Shown piece after piece: positions 1-10,457 of a stretch of 64,000 nucleotides of DNA. Each line of letters opens with the position of its first letter. Position 1 is the stretch's first letter. The stretch is taken from NCBI RefSeq assembly GCF_040581485.1, contig NC_090129.1, positions 11,977,501-12,041,500 on the forward strand, given 5' to 3'. This stretch comes from Linepithema humile (Eukaryota; Arthropoda; Insecta; Hymenoptera; Formicidae). A program made the position numbers and the translations under genes. The notes under the pieces were generated by a model that was not told the DNA's origin, made no database searches, and saw only the letters and a program-made list of their open reading frames with translations.

Positions 1-33
1 AAATTAAAAAAAATTAAAATTATTATTTTTTAG

Positions 34-810
34 GAACGCTACAATGTCACGAGCCGAAAAAAGTCATGGCGGTGGAGGGTGTGGTGCGTAGCGTGCGTCA
101 AAATTATGTCGAAGAGCGAGCTACTCAACGCCGCGAGGTAAGACGGCGAGACGATACCTCGCCTGAGGCTGGACCTTCGTGTAAGTAATAGACCTTCGTA
201 AAAGTAATTTATATGAAATAACAGCATTGATTTAATATTAGGAAATTTTTCAAAAAATTTAATGTTTTAGCTCGCGCGCGAATTATTCTTACGCCGGAGC
301 TTGTCGATCTTGTGAGCAACGAATCGATGAGTCAACCGGCTCCTCGCGAAGTGAGCTCGTTCGATGAGGAGGAAATATTCAGTCCTTTGTATAGTAAGTG
401 ATAAAAAAAGTTATCTTAGCAGAAGCATAAAATAACTAAAAAATTTGAAAAATTAATAACGTAAATTTTTAGATAACGACCGTCAACAGAGTGTAATATT
501 ACCCGGGGCTGACGACGAAGAGGAAGAGCAGGAGGAAGAGCAGGAGGAGGAGGAAGAGGAAGAGCAGGAAGACGAAGAAGAAGAGCAGGAAGAAGAATTA
601 CAGGAGAGGAATTATGAAGGAGAGGATGAACAAAGCCACGACGGATGGGAAATGGGTGACAGAGGTAAGAAAGATTGCAAATTTTTACAGTTGATTTTAT
701 GCTCGAATTTTATTTTTTAATCATTAAAATTAAACATTAAAATTTTCACAGGATACAGTCCCCCTGTGATTTCTTACTCTCCCGATTACAATTATCAAAC
801 GAGGGTGTAA
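34..810 (+). CDS. spliced acidic leader gene of the Polinton (exons 34-180, 271-393, 473-664, 752-810)
   Basis: Four exons are bounded by strong sites: an acceptor TTTTTTAG ending at 33, donors GTAAGTAA at 181, GTAAGTG at 394 and GTAAGAA at 665, and acceptors ending at 270, 472 and 751. From the ATG at 66 the joined frame is open through all exons to a TAA at 808-810, giving 162 residues, with AATAAA at 811. The third exon encodes a long Glu/Asp/Gln run. The frame also stays open upstream of ATG 66 to the acceptor at 33, so earlier exons may lie outside the window. Exon 3 ends in a phase that also joins in frame to the PolB exon at 959, which has no ATG of its own for about 365 codons. I infer alternative 3' exons: a short acidic protein, or an acidic extension of PolB. 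Function unknown. Confidence 0.7.
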
Positions 811-958
811 AATAAAAAAGAAGAAAATCTAGAGGTGAGCTGATTTAACACTTTTTCGATTTTTATTGCAAATAAAATTCGAGCATGAAGATATAAAATA
901 TAATATTTTATCAAATTTTTTAATTAATTCGCTAATTTTTTAATTTTGACTTTTGCAG

Positions 959-2835
959 TTCAAACAGGTGGCGGTAGAGAAGAAGAAGAGTCGGAGGAAA
1001 CTCGGTCGGGCGTGGAATCGACTGGCGAAACTGACGAAAGAGCGCCGCAGGAAGAGGAAAGAACGGAGGAGGAGGAAACGAGACGAGCGGAGGATATCGA
1101 TGCAGCATCGGCGGCGGAAAAGAATAATAATCAGGTCGGCGATAATTTTAATTATATAGAATTAGTATCGGAAAACACGCGTAGGTTTAGAAATTTCGGG
1201 ATAGAGGGTAGAGAAGCTAGATTCCGTATACTTCCGTTTCCCGAGGGTGGAGGGGAGGTTTACAGACGATTGGAAAACGCGTTTCGCGAAATTCACTCTT
1301 ACGCGATATTTTCATGCGTACCGGGAGATTATGTTGGATTGTCTTTCGACTCTCCGGCTCTTTCTCACGGCCCCGCTGGAATATCGTTCCGTCCGGCGAA
1401 CGATTTGACTCCCGAGAACATTTGGAATCTCGTGAGTTTATTAGCTCAAAGTTCAAGGGGGTTAAACGTAGCGCAAGATTTTAATATTCGCGTTTTTCGT
1501 ATCACCCCTCCTACGGGACGTGGATATAACGCTCTAGATATTGTTGGTAAACGTTCGATTTTAACAATAAACAACAACGATAATCTGTGTTTTCCTCGCG
1601 CGCTCGTGACGGCACAGATTTATAACGAGCGTGGAAATGTGCGTACGGGCGAGTTGCATGCGAGATGGAACGCGGTGAGAACACGAAATTCGTCGTTGCA
1701 ACGCGAACTCGCCGGCGAGTTGACGAAAAAAGTCGGTATCGCGATTCCGGAAGTCGGCTGCGGAATTAGGGAAATCGAACATTTCCAACAATATTTAGCC
1801 GCGGAAAATGTCGCGATAATAGTTTACAATTCCGACACTTTTGGTCGCGGGGATAAACCTTTATTCGACGGAACAGCGGTGCTAGCCTCTCTACATCGAG
1901 AACCTATATCTCGATTAAATATTTTATTTGTCGCCGAATCGTGTCATTATAGCGTGATTTTAAATTTAGGAGCCGCTGCTGGAAGTAGAGGGTATTGCAT
2001 TCCGTGCAACGTAGCTTATCGCAGTGACGCGAAAGGGCATCGATGCTCTAATAAATGCCCGCGTTGTAACATGGTTCCAATTTGCGAGAGATTCGAACAT
2101 GAGCGAATACGCTGCACGGAATGTAATCGCGAATTTTTTAATTGCGCGTGCCTCGAGCGCCATCGCGCGCAAAAATCGTACGACGGGCATTCGCTTCAAA
2201 GCGTTTGTAGCGTTATACGATTTTGCAGCGAGTGCGGTCGTGTAATCGAACGAAAGAAACAGCACGAATGCGGCGCGGCTTTCTGTTTCACGTGTCGTTC
2301 TCACCAACCGCTAAATCATTATTGCTGCATGATGCCGATCAATCGAGCTTCGAGTAGCATCGTGGGTCGCTCTTCGGAAGAGCATTTCGAAGATCAAAAT
2401 GAAGATGAACACGTGTCGAAAACAGAAAACCGCTCCGCATTCGTGTTTTACGATTTCGAAACACGACAGGATGAAACGCTTCGAGGTACCGCTAATGTAA
2501 AAATTCACGTGCCCACTCTCTGCGTCGCGCAGCAGATTTGCGAATCGTGCGCGGAAATAGAAGATATGTCGGTGCGGTGTCGTTGGTGCGGTATCCGCGA
2601 ATTTACATTTCGTCACGATCCTGTTAAAGAATTTGTAAATTTCGCGACGCGTCCGACGACATATTTTAAAAAAATAATTTGTATTGCTCATAACGCAAAA
2701 TCGTTCGACGCGCAATTTATCCTCCGATATTTAGTAGAAAGCGGTATTTCGACAGAACCTCGTGTAATTTTGAGCGGTACTAAAATCATAGTACTTACTA
2801 ACGGTAGGAAATACGAAATTTATCGACAGTGTTAA
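959..2835 (+). pseudogene. Polinton DNA polymerase B, N-terminal part with Zn-binding region and 3'-5' exonuclease
   Basis: First of three reading-frame segments of one protein-primed family B polymerase. The exon starts after the acceptor TTTTGCAG at 958 and lacks an early ATG, so its start must come from upstream exons. The N-terminal part is acidic. It is followed by the DNLCFPRALVTA stretch (about residue 210) seen in many Polinton polymerases, then a cluster of CxxC/H zinc-binding pairs (residues ~350-460). The exonuclease motifs follow: FYDFETRQDE (ExoI, about residue 505) and HNAKSFDAQF (ExoII, about residue 590). The frame ends at a TAA (2833-2835) just after TNGRKYEI. The next frame continues directly with the expected downstream sequence, so there is a single-base-type frameshift at about 2815-2822. 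Read as decay rather than programmed shifting, since a second break follows. Confidence 0.85.
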
Positions 2836-4015
2836 TTATATGCCGATGCGGTTATCCGAATTACCAAAGGCTTTCGGGCTGGCGAATACTTTGGATAAAG
2901 GCGTCTTTCCGCATTTATTTAACACACTCGATAATCAATTCTATGTAGGACCGTTGCCGGGCGTCGAGTATTACTCTCCGGAAACTATGAATACGAAAGA
3001 ACGCGAACAGTTTTTAGCATGGCACGACGAGTTAACTCGGGCGAATTATATTTTTGATTTTCAACTCGAGATATCGCGCTATTGTCGCAACGACGTGGAT
3101 ATTCTTAGACGAGCGTGCATGGCTTTTAGGAAAATTTTCCTGAGGCGCGGAAAAGTGTGCTCATTCGAGGAATGTACAACAATCGCTTCCACGTGTATGA
3201 GGGTTTTTAGAAAAAACTTTCTGCGTGAAAGCGAGATTGGTATAATTCCATCGGGTGGGTACAGACACGCAAATACGCAATCGCGCAAAGCACTGCGTTG
3301 GCTGGTGTGGATGGAGCGAGAGCTCGGTCATCCCATTATTCACGCAGGGCGTACCCGCAAATATCGCGTACTCGACGGCACACTCGTCGACGGATATTAC
3401 GAATCGTTAGAAAACGGCGTAACGCGACATCACGTGTTTCAATTTCACGGATGCTTTTGGCACGGTTGCCCGTCGTGCTTTAGAATCAACCGCGACAGTA
3501 ACCTCTCCGTAAACAGCGAACGTAGGGATACGATCGATTTGCGTTATGAGCATACCGTCGCAACGATATATCGTCTTCGAAAACGCGGATACACGGTGAC
3601 GGAGAAATGGGAGTGCGATTTCGATCGTGCGATGGCTGTAAATAGCGTAATGCGGGAATATTTACAGCACCATCAAATGGTTGAAAACGAACCGCTCAAT
3701 CCGCGCGATGCGTTTTACGGCGGCCGTACGGGGAATGTCGCGACTCGATATGAAATTACGGGTACAGAGAAGATACGATACATCGATGTATGTTCTCTGT
3801 ATTCGTATGTTTTAAAAACGGGTACTTTTCCGATCGGACATCCCACGGTGTATGTCGGGGAGGAATGTTCGGTGCTAATCGGAGAAGGCCCGAATTACAA
3901 TTTCGACTCCGTCGAAGGCCTCGTACGTTGCAAAGTACTCGCACCGCGCGATCTCTTTCACCCCGTGTTACCGTATCGCGTACGCGGAAAATTGTTATTC
4001 GCGTTGGTCCCTCAG
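2821..4015 (+). pseudogene. Polinton DNA polymerase B, middle part (ExoIII and polymerase motif A)
   Basis: Second frame of the broken polymerase. It opens with NYMPMRLSELPKAFGL, which follows naturally on the first segment. YCRNDVDIL (about 3080-3105) is the ExoIII motif. The HGCFWHGCPSCF block, FYGGRTGN, and YIDVCSLYSYV (about 3780-3810; polymerase motif A, catalytic Asp in DVCSLYS) appear in the order expected for protein-primed PolB. The open frame runs on to 4243, but after about 4012 its product is unrelated to polymerases, while a neighbouring frame takes over with the expected SGKLCRSCCETF region. The second frameshift therefore lies at about 4008-4018. The catalytic motifs themselves look intact. 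Confidence 0.85.
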
Positions 4016-5175
4016 GAAAATTGTGCCGCAGTTGCTGCGAAACATTTTCACGCGAAGATTGTACACACGTGCCTTCCGAACGTGAATTTACGGGTACATG
4101 GGTATCGTGCAAATTGCGCAAAGCGCTTGAAAAAGGTTATTTCGTGTCGGAGGTTAGCGAGATTTGGCAGTACAACGCAACACGCTACGATCACGGTACG
4201 CGGCAGGGTGGGTTATTCGCCGAATATATTAATACATTTTTAAAATTAAAACAAGAAGCCAGCGGGTGGCCGAGTGAATGTACCGATGACGAGGCTAAAG
4301 AACGATATCTTCGCGATTACGAGGAAACCGAAGGTATCGTTCTCGAAAGTAACAATATCGCGAAAAATTCGGGATTACGTTCGGTCGCGAAGTTGTGTTT
4401 AAATTCTTTTTGGGGGAAATTCGGCCAACGACCCAACCTAACGAATACCGAAATCGTAAAAACTCAGCAACAATTAACGAGTTTGCTCACAAGCCCCAAA
4501 CATGAAATAACCGAAATACTGCCGGTAAACGAAGATGCGATGTATGTTTCATGGCGACTGCGGGAAGAGGCCGACGTTCCCTCGCCTCTTACCAACGTCG
4601 CTTTAGCGGCGTACACGACGGCGCTAGCGCGATTAGTGTTGTATAAATATTTAGAACGCTTAGATCGACGCGTTTTATATTACGATACCGATTCTTGCAT
4701 TTATGTAAGCAGCGATGATCCTTCCGAATACGAGCCGCGTACGGGTAATTTTTTGGGCGATATGACGAACGAACTCGAAAGCTATGGGTCCGGTAGTTAC
4801 ATCAAGGCGTTTGTATCCGGTGGCCCGAAATTTTATGCTTACGTTGTTCGCACACCGGAAGGACTCACGCACGAAGTTTGCAAAGTAAAGGGTATAACCC
4901 TAAACTTTGCAAACTCATGCTTAGTTAATTTTAATAGTATAAGAGAATTAATATTGCAAAAAGAGCGAGAAGGACGAGAAGAGGAAAGTGAAGAAGAAGA
5001 AGAAGAAGGAAAGTCACATAGAACATCGATAAATCTACGTTTCAGAGCAATTCGGCGTACGGCTTTTCACGAGTTAATAACTCGCGACGAAGTGAAAGCT
5101 TGTACTCCTGTGCTATTGAAACGTAGATTTCTCAATAGTCGTTGTTCCGTTCCTTACGGTTACGCGATTCGATAA
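4013..5175 (+). pseudogene. Polinton DNA polymerase B, C-terminal part (motifs B and C)
   Basis: Third frame of the polymerase. It carries TWVSCKLRKALEKGY, the KLCLNSFWGKFGQR motif B (about 4390-4435) and VLYYDTDSCIYV (about 4670-4710), the YxDTDS motif C with both catalytic aspartates. A Glu-rich insertion near 4960-5010 precedes a C-terminus ending at TAA 5173-5175. AATAAA (about 5274) lies 100 bases downstream. Upstream sequence in this frame from 3790 is a shadow of the middle segment. All polymerase and exonuclease motifs survive across the three segments but no single frame encodes them. As the sequence stands no full-length enzyme would be made without correction. Confidence 0.88.
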
Positions 5176-5768
5176 TTTTTACAAAATTGTTCTTTCGCTG
5201 TCGACGGTTAGCGTGTGTTTTCCGACTTTATATAAATAGCTTTAAGTAGATTTATAAATTTTTGTAAAAGTATAAATAAAAAATTTTTTTATTTAATTTA
5301 AGAAAATATTGCTAGTTTTAAAATGTAAAATGTATAATTGTATAAAAACTATGTAAAAACTATGAAAAATTTAAGAAATAAAAACGAATATTTTTATTTT
5401 TCTCAAATCATGTACTTTTATTCGTAAAAATAAATGTTTTCTCGCATAATTTTTCTTAAAGATTTTTCTTTCTCCTAACTTACTTTCCCGTATAAAACCC
5501 TCATTTTTTTCCGAGAAAAAAAAGCGCAAAGTAGCGTTTCCACTCTTGGACGCTGGCGCGAGCAATTTCGGTGGTTGCGCTTGTCCAGCGTTTCCGCGGA
5601 CCGAATCAGCTTGTTCGAGTCCGCGAGTTGTACGCTAGCGCGAGCAAGCGGTCGCCGCCGCCGCCGCCGCCGCCGTCAGGGGGTAGTAAGCTTATCGCGT
5701 CATAGTGTTTCGCTGATTTTTTTTGTTTATGAAGGCGCGAGCGAACGGCGAAGAGTTCATTTCGCAAG
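5176..5768 (+). other. intergenic spacer of the Polinton
   Basis: No gene recognised. The first part is AT-rich with AATAAA copies (about 5274 and 5376) that could end the PolB transcript. The second part (5520-5768) is GC-rich and includes a GCC trinucleotide run (about 5653-5675). It probably holds the promoter of the ATPase and late-type genes, but I see no clear TATA box. Confidence 0.5.
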
Positions 5769-6467
5769 ATGGACATACGCTGGAAACATCCTTGGACGTC
5801 TATCGTCAACGGTCCCACCGGATGCGGCAAAACGGTCTTTGTAAAAACTTTTCTCAAATATCTATCCAAAATGGCCGATGTTTCTTTCCAAAGAGTTTTA
5901 TTTTATTACGCCGAATGGCAGGATGCTTATTGACAACTTCAATACGCGTTTGAGAAAAGAGAAAGGAACGCTGCGGGAAAAATAAAGAAAAATGCAATCG
6001 AGTTTCGCGAGGGGTTGCCACAAGCGCATGATTATTCCCACGATCCTCTCACACCAAAGTTGGTGATAATCGACGATCTTATGAGAGAATCATCCTCGTG
6101 CGACGTCATCGTGGATTTTTTTACAAAGGGTAGTCACCATAAGAATCTCAGCGTTATACTTATCACGCAAAATCTATTTCACCAGGGACGCTGTCAGCGC
6201 GACATATCGCTTAATACCAATTACATCGTCGTCTTCAAGAACCCGCGCGATCGCGCTCAAATTCGCCATCTCGCGCGACAGGTGTACCCCGATGACCCAA
6301 AGTTTCTAGAAGAAGCATACTTTGACGCAACCTCACGCCCCCACGGATATTTATTACTTGATCTGAAACAATCAACTCCGGACAAATATCGATTTCGGAC
6401 AAGCATCTTTCCCGACGATGCGTTGCGTTACGTCTACGTACCGCGCAGATCGTTCTCCAGCGTATAA
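5769..6467 (+). pseudogene. A32/FtsK-HerA-type DNA-packaging ATPase, two frameshifts
   Basis: Genome-packaging ATPase of the Polinton virion module. The ATG at 5769 starts MDIRWKHPWTSIVNGPTGCG, with the Walker A motif GPTGCGKT at residues 15-22. The frame then hits a stop at about 5932 (after AEWQDAY). A neighbouring frame carries the next ~20 codons, and the original frame resumes at about 5985 (EFREGLPQAHDYSHD). This gives two shifts that compensate each other. Walker B is LVIIDDLM at about 6060-6085, followed by VILITQNLFHQG (sensor-type segment) and the C-terminal YVPRR end. The second part is intact from about 5990 to the stop at 6465-6467. Downstream genes follow closely. The breaks mark this gene as decayed in the same way as PolB. 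Confidence 0.85.
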
Positions 6468-6518
6468 AAAGTATGCACCATCGCTCGCGTGACGACAGTT
6501 GCGAGTGACTTTCTCACG

Positions 6519-6896
6519 ATGAAAGAAGCGGCGTCGGACGGTGCAACGAAAACCGCTAGACGTTCGATCGGAAAGAGAAACGTTTGTCTTCTAGAGGTGC
6601 TGTGTCATCTGAACAAAAATCAACGCAGCCCCTTCCTGCCAACCGCGGACGAAAAATTTATTCGCTGTATTTGCGAATGCGTTTTCAACACGCTCAATGG
6701 TAACGTTGCGCTCGAACGGCGCGAAAAAAATCGTCTGAGCAAATACAAAACGACGCTACGTCGTATCGCGTCAAAGCGTGGAAATTGGAAGAATAAAAGA
6801 AAGCTATTGGTACAACGAGGTGGATTCTTATCCTATATTATCGTTCCTCTATTAGAGGCCTTATTTTCGCGAATCATAGACAAGGTGACGGCTTAA
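6519..6896 (+). CDS. small basic Polinton protein with C-terminal LVQRGGFL motif
   Basis: 125 residues from the ATG at 6519; the frame is open upstream to about 6489 but without ATG. Most of the protein is Arg/Lys-rich. It ends in KRKLLVQRGGFLSYIIVPLLEALFSRII, a basic stretch and a GGFL turn followed by a hydrophobic, possibly membrane-active helix. Small proteins with this C-terminal signature recur between the ATPase and integrase genes of insect Polintons; their role is not known to me. Position beside capsid and packaging genes suggests a virion or assembly component, which is inference. Intact. Confidence 0.7.
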   Translation: MKEAASDGATKTARRSIGKRNVCLLEVLCHLNKNQRSPFLPTADEKFIRCICECVFNTLNGNVALERREKNRLSKYKTTLRRIASKRGNWKNKRKLLVQRGGFLSYIIVPLLEALFSRIIDKVTA

Positions 6897-6926
6897 AACA
6901 CAAGAGAGAAAATAATATCGAATGTT

Positions 6927-7790
6927 ATGGAAAGAGCGAAAAAAATGGTTTTAATTTCTACGGAAAATCTCGAGAGAATGCAGCGTCAATTGCATCAACC
7001 GACTACCGACTACGGCGCACCGCTCGTGGAAAACACACCGGACGAAAGCGCAAATAATAATAATAATTATAATTCCGTACAAACACCCGGAACCGCTCTA
7101 TCCAGACTCGATGCGGAGATGAGTCGAATTCTTAATTCGCCCTATCCGAACGACGAAGCCGAGAGATGGAAGATGTACAAAGAGGTTCTTTGGCGATATC
7201 TTCACTTTGTACGAGTAGCACACGGACGACGAGCGCGTAACGCCGAGGAAGAAGAAGAGGAAGAAGACGCGATGGACACTCGCGAAGAAGTACCGCCGAG
7301 CGATCTCACGGACTCATTCGCTCCGGGCTCTAGTCGTACGAGAAGCCTCCCGAAAGAACACGACGTGAGTCTCGGAGTGATGAAAAGCGTCGAAAGAATA
7401 GTGGAAAGCGTACCGAAATCTTACCGTGCCGAAGCTCGCTTACTGACGAAACGCTTGCTCGATAAAGCATCGTCGACTAGAATTAACTGGGACGAGTACG
7501 GAGTCGTGACCATAGACGGTAACGTCGTAAAAGATTCAAATATCTCAGACCTGATAAACGAGGCGATGCGCGATAGAAAAACCGTGAAAGCCGCGGGAAG
7601 AGTTCAGTTCGCGCGATTACTTCACGACTTGAACATTCCCTCCGCACTAGTGAGAAATAAAAAATTATTAACAGCCGGTTCTTCGCAAAATATCGCGAAA
7701 CTTACCGGTCCTGCGGCGAGTTTCACTCCTCAGAGAAACACGGATTCTCCACCAGCGAGACGCCTGTTCGAATGGAGTAAATTGGAATGA
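6927..7790 (+). CDS. Polinton-conserved hypothetical protein (287 aa)
   Basis: Starts at ATG 6927 and ends TGA 7788-7790, sharing ATGA with the integrase start at 7787. An Asn run (residues ~42-46), an acidic run (EEEEEEED, about residues 108-115) and a Ser/Pro-rich C-terminus frame a helical central part. The region around residues 150-240 (MKSVERIVESVPKSYRAEAR onward, then INWDEYGVVTIDG) looks like a folded domain. Equivalent proteins occupy this slot in other insect Polintons, but I know no function. It is not a recognised enzyme: no metal or nucleotide-binding motif is visible. Confidence 0.65.
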   Translation: MERAKKMVLISTENLERMQRQLHQPTTDYGAPLVENTPDESANNNNNYNSVQTPGTALSRLDAEMSRILNSPYPNDEAERWKMYKEVLWRYLHFVRVAHGRRARNAEEEEEEEDAMDTREEVPPSDLTDSFAPGSSRTRSLPKEHDVSLGVMKSVERIVESVPKSYRAEARLLTKRLLDKASSTRINWDEYGVVTIDGNVVKDSNISDLINEAMRDRKTVKAAGRVQFARLLHDLNIPSALVRNKKLLTAGSSQNIAKLTGPAASFTPQRNTDSPPARRLFEWSKLE

Positions 7791-8917
7791 CGGCTCTTGA
7801 AAAATTGTACTACGATCCCGCGCATTATGCCGGCTATTCGGCTGTCGATAATCTGTTTCGCGCGGCGAATTTACCTCGTAACAATGTCGAGCGATGGCTC
7901 GAAGCGCAAGACGCCTACACGCTGCATCGTCCATTGCGACGGAAATTTCCGCGAATGCATTACAACGTAACGAATATCGACGATCTGTGGGAGGCAGATT
8001 TGATCGAACTCCGAAATCTCAAAAGTTACAACGAGGGATATTCGTATTTACTCGTGATTATCGATGTACTTAGTAAATACGTCTGGGTAGAACCATTGCG
8101 CGACAAAACGAGTAATTCCGTAATGAGAGCTTTTCAGAACGTGCTCTCGAGAAGTAACGGACGCGCGCCCGTATACCTACAAACGGACAAGGGTATAGAA
8201 TTTGTCGGGCGATCGCTACAAAAGTTTTTGGAAGAAAATGACATTCGTTTTTGCGTAGCCCGCAATCCGGATGTCAAAGCCGCCATCGTCGAGCGTTTCA
8301 ACAGAACGTTGAAAGAACGAATGTGGCGTTATTTTACGCATAAAAATACACGACGCTACATCGATGTTTTGCAGAATATCGTAAACGCCTATAATCACAC
8401 CCGTCATTCGAGCACCAGAATGCAACCGTATGCTGTTATGAGAGAAAATGCGCGTATCGCGCGTGAAAATATAACGCGTCGATGGAGGAGCAACGGCAAA
8501 GCGAACGAAAAACGCCGAAAGGCTAAATACCACGTCGGTGATCACGTTTGTATCAGTAGAGCAAAAGTCGTCTTCGAGAAAGGATACGAGGCGCGGTGGA
8601 GTGAGGACATATTTCGAATTCATCGTATACTCGATTGGCGAAAACCACGTGTGTACGAGCTGAGCGATTTAGCGGGAGAAGTCATAGACGGTATTTTTTA
8701 CGAACAAGAACTGGCTCGGGTTGAGAAAAACTTGCAGGAGGAGGAGTTTATCGTCGTCCGTGTGATAAGAAGCCGGGGTCGCGGTAATAATAAGCAGGTG
8801 CTGGTTAGCTGGCGTGGTTATCCCAGTAAGTTTGATTCTTGGATCCCTGCTTCGAGTTTAACCCCGCTTGTTCAAAATGAGGACGGATCAATTTCTCTTG
8901 ATTCTTCCCAGCAATAG
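7787..8917 (+). CDS. Polinton retroviral-type integrase with C-terminal chromodomain
   Basis: 376 residues. DDE integrase core: WEADLIEL (first Asp, about residue 68), YLQTDKGIEF (second Asp, about residue 128), and KAAIVERFNRTLKERM with the catalytic Glu (about residue 164). A C-terminal chromodomain starts at about residue 320 (EFIVVRVIRSRGRGNNKQVLVSWRGYP then SWIPASSL). It catalyses insertion of the Polinton DNA ends; the chromodomain probably steers it to histone-marked chromatin (known for the family). ATGA coupling with the upstream gene and a 41-base overlap with the minor capsid gene show compact packing. The reading frame is intact. Confidence 0.93.
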   Translation: MTALEKLYYDPAHYAGYSAVDNLFRAANLPRNNVERWLEAQDAYTLHRPLRRKFPRMHYNVTNIDDLWEADLIELRNLKSYNEGYSYLLVIIDVLSKYVWVEPLRDKTSNSVMRAFQNVLSRSNGRAPVYLQTDKGIEFVGRSLQKFLEENDIRFCVARNPDVKAAIVERFNRTLKERMWRYFTHKNTRRYIDVLQNIVNAYNHTRHSSTRMQPYAVMRENARIARENITRRWRSNGKANEKRRKAKYHVGDHVCISRAKVVFEKGYEARWSEDIFRIHRILDWRKPRVYELSDLAGEVIDGIFYEQELARVEKNLQEEEFIVVRVIRSRGRGNNKQVLVSWRGYPSKFDSWIPASSLTPLVQNEDGSISLDSSQQ

Positions 8918-9848
8918 CAGCATGCGTTATTTTCCGCACAATGCAACCACTTCCTTCACCACAGAATTACCTCAACCTATACACTTACACGGCGAATGGG
9001 AAGTCGCGCTTAACGAGATCCAATTTCCCACTACTTTTTTACACATAAACCACGTTGAAAATGTCATTAGATTCGTCGATATTGAAAATGGACACGAGAC
9101 AAGGAAAAACGGGGCGCCGTTAACGTCGACGGAAGGCGTAATACCGAATGGTATTTACAAAAATATCGAGGAACTTATCTCCGCTATTAATTCGGCTTGC
9201 AAAGATGCGAATTCGCATATTAATTTAAAACTAGAAGACGCTAACGGCGGTAAAATCTTGTTCAACATTACATGCGATGAAAATAAATGCAATCTGATTC
9301 ATCATATGAACATTTCCGATAATCTTCTACGAATACTCGGCTGCGGCGAGGCCATACCAACGCCTAGCAATCGCCTACAAACCGCATATTATACCACGCT
9401 CACTGCGACTAAACCTAATTCCAAAGATATTTTTACAGCGCCTTTTATTAAACTTGGGTTTAAAACGGAACAAGGAGTGCGCGCTGGAAGTTTCTATACC
9501 GTCGAACTGCACGGATTGCTGCGTGGTATTCTCGATAAACTCTTTGTTTATTGCGATATTTGCGAACCTTATATAACCGGCGATGTGCAAACTCCACTTC
9601 TTCGAATAGTACCGGTCGAGCTGCAATATTACGGACATTATTACGCGTACGGCGCGAATAAAGTGAAACATTTCTCCGTCCCGCATTATATCCCATTACG
9701 ACAAACGTATTTCCGCAGGATTGAAATAGATATAAAAGATCAATTCGGAAAAAGAATACCATTCCAATCGGGAACGCTAACGGTGACGTTGCACTTAGAC
9801 GTTTCCAGTAAAAAAAAATCAGTCGGAAAAGCCGCTCGCTATGGCTAG
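8877..9848 (+). CDS. penton-like minor capsid protein (single jelly roll)
   Basis: 323 residues from ATG 8877, overlapping the end of the integrase gene. The N-terminus (LLILPSNSSMRYFPHNATTS, then FTTELPQPIHLHGEWEVAL) is the characteristic start of Polinton minor capsid proteins. The rest is beta-rich, with SGTLTVTLHLDVS at the C-terminus, as expected for a single jelly roll that forms capsid vertices. Stops at TAG 9846-9848, overlapping the next gene by eight bases. No breaks seen. Confidence 0.85.
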   Translation: MRTDQFLLILPSNSSMRYFPHNATTSFTTELPQPIHLHGEWEVALNEIQFPTTFLHINHVENVIRFVDIENGHETRKNGAPLTSTEGVIPNGIYKNIEELISAINSACKDANSHINLKLEDANGGKILFNITCDENKCNLIHHMNISDNLLRILGCGEAIPTPSNRLQTAYYTTLTATKPNSKDIFTAPFIKLGFKTEQGVRAGSFYTVELHGLLRGILDKLFVYCDICEPYITGDVQTPLLRIVPVELQYYGHYYAYGANKVKHFSVPHYIPLRQTYFRRIEIDIKDQFGKRIPFQSGTLTVTLHLDVSSKKKSVGKAARYG

Positions 9849-10428
9849 ACCGGAGGACCACGAATATTACGATAGCGGAGGTAGGAGCGGAGGAATCACG
9901 AGGGTTTTCGTCGGAGCACCCTATCAACGAGGACACGGAATCGGTAGTTTTCTCGGAGGATTATTCAGGAGGGTGCTTCCTTATCTGAGTAAAGGTGTAC
10001 GAGCGGTTGGTAAAGAAGCTTTACGAGCCGGCGTTAACGTGATGGAGGATGTCAAAAATAATACGCCGTTCAAGGAGGCGGTCAAATCTCGTCTCAAGGA
10101 ATCGAGCGGAAATCTCAAAAGAAAATCCAAAGAAAAAATAACTAGCTTGATGAAGGGAACAGGTTATAAAGTATCCGCGAAAACAGCTGCGCTTCAGTTT
10201 CCTTTCTTCAGTCACGTAAGACGCAACGCTGTTTCTAAGCGTCGTCGTCGTCAGACGAACAAAAAGAAATCGTCGAAGAATAGCAACGCGCGAAGAAAAA
10301 TCACGAACAAAAAAAGGGCAACGAAGAAAATACGCACGGCAGGTAGAAAGACCAACAACAAAAAAAAGCCATCCACAGGACGCTGCCGTCGAGTCAAGAA
10401 ACGCAGTGTAGCCGACATATTCTCTTAA
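9841..10428 (+). CDS. basic pVI/pX-like structural protein
   Basis: 195 residues. The N-terminal part has GHGIGSFLGGLFRRVLPYLS followed by an amphipathic helix (GVRAVGKEALRAGVNVMEDV), the glycine-rich amphipathic pattern of adenovirus pVI-like and Polinton cement or membrane-lytic proteins. The C-terminal half is extremely Lys/Arg-rich with repeated NKKK and KRR blocks, suggesting DNA binding inside the particle. It starts within the end of the minor capsid gene and precedes the major capsid gene. The assignment by position and composition is good; membrane-lytic activity is inference. Confidence 0.75.
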   Translation: MARPEDHEYYDSGGRSGGITRVFVGAPYQRGHGIGSFLGGLFRRVLPYLSKGVRAVGKEALRAGVNVMEDVKNNTPFKEAVKSRLKESSGNLKRKSKEKITSLMKGTGYKVSAKTAALQFPFFSHVRRNAVSKRRRRQTNKKKSSKNSNARRKITNKKRATKKIRTAGRKTNNKKKPSTGRCRRVKKRSVADIFS

Positions 10429-10457
10429 TCGACGTGTGAATTAGGAATTTACGGAGC

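Noticed and set aside
5650..5680. GCC repeat as a possible structured regulator
   Set aside because: Simple trinucleotide run without supporting context.
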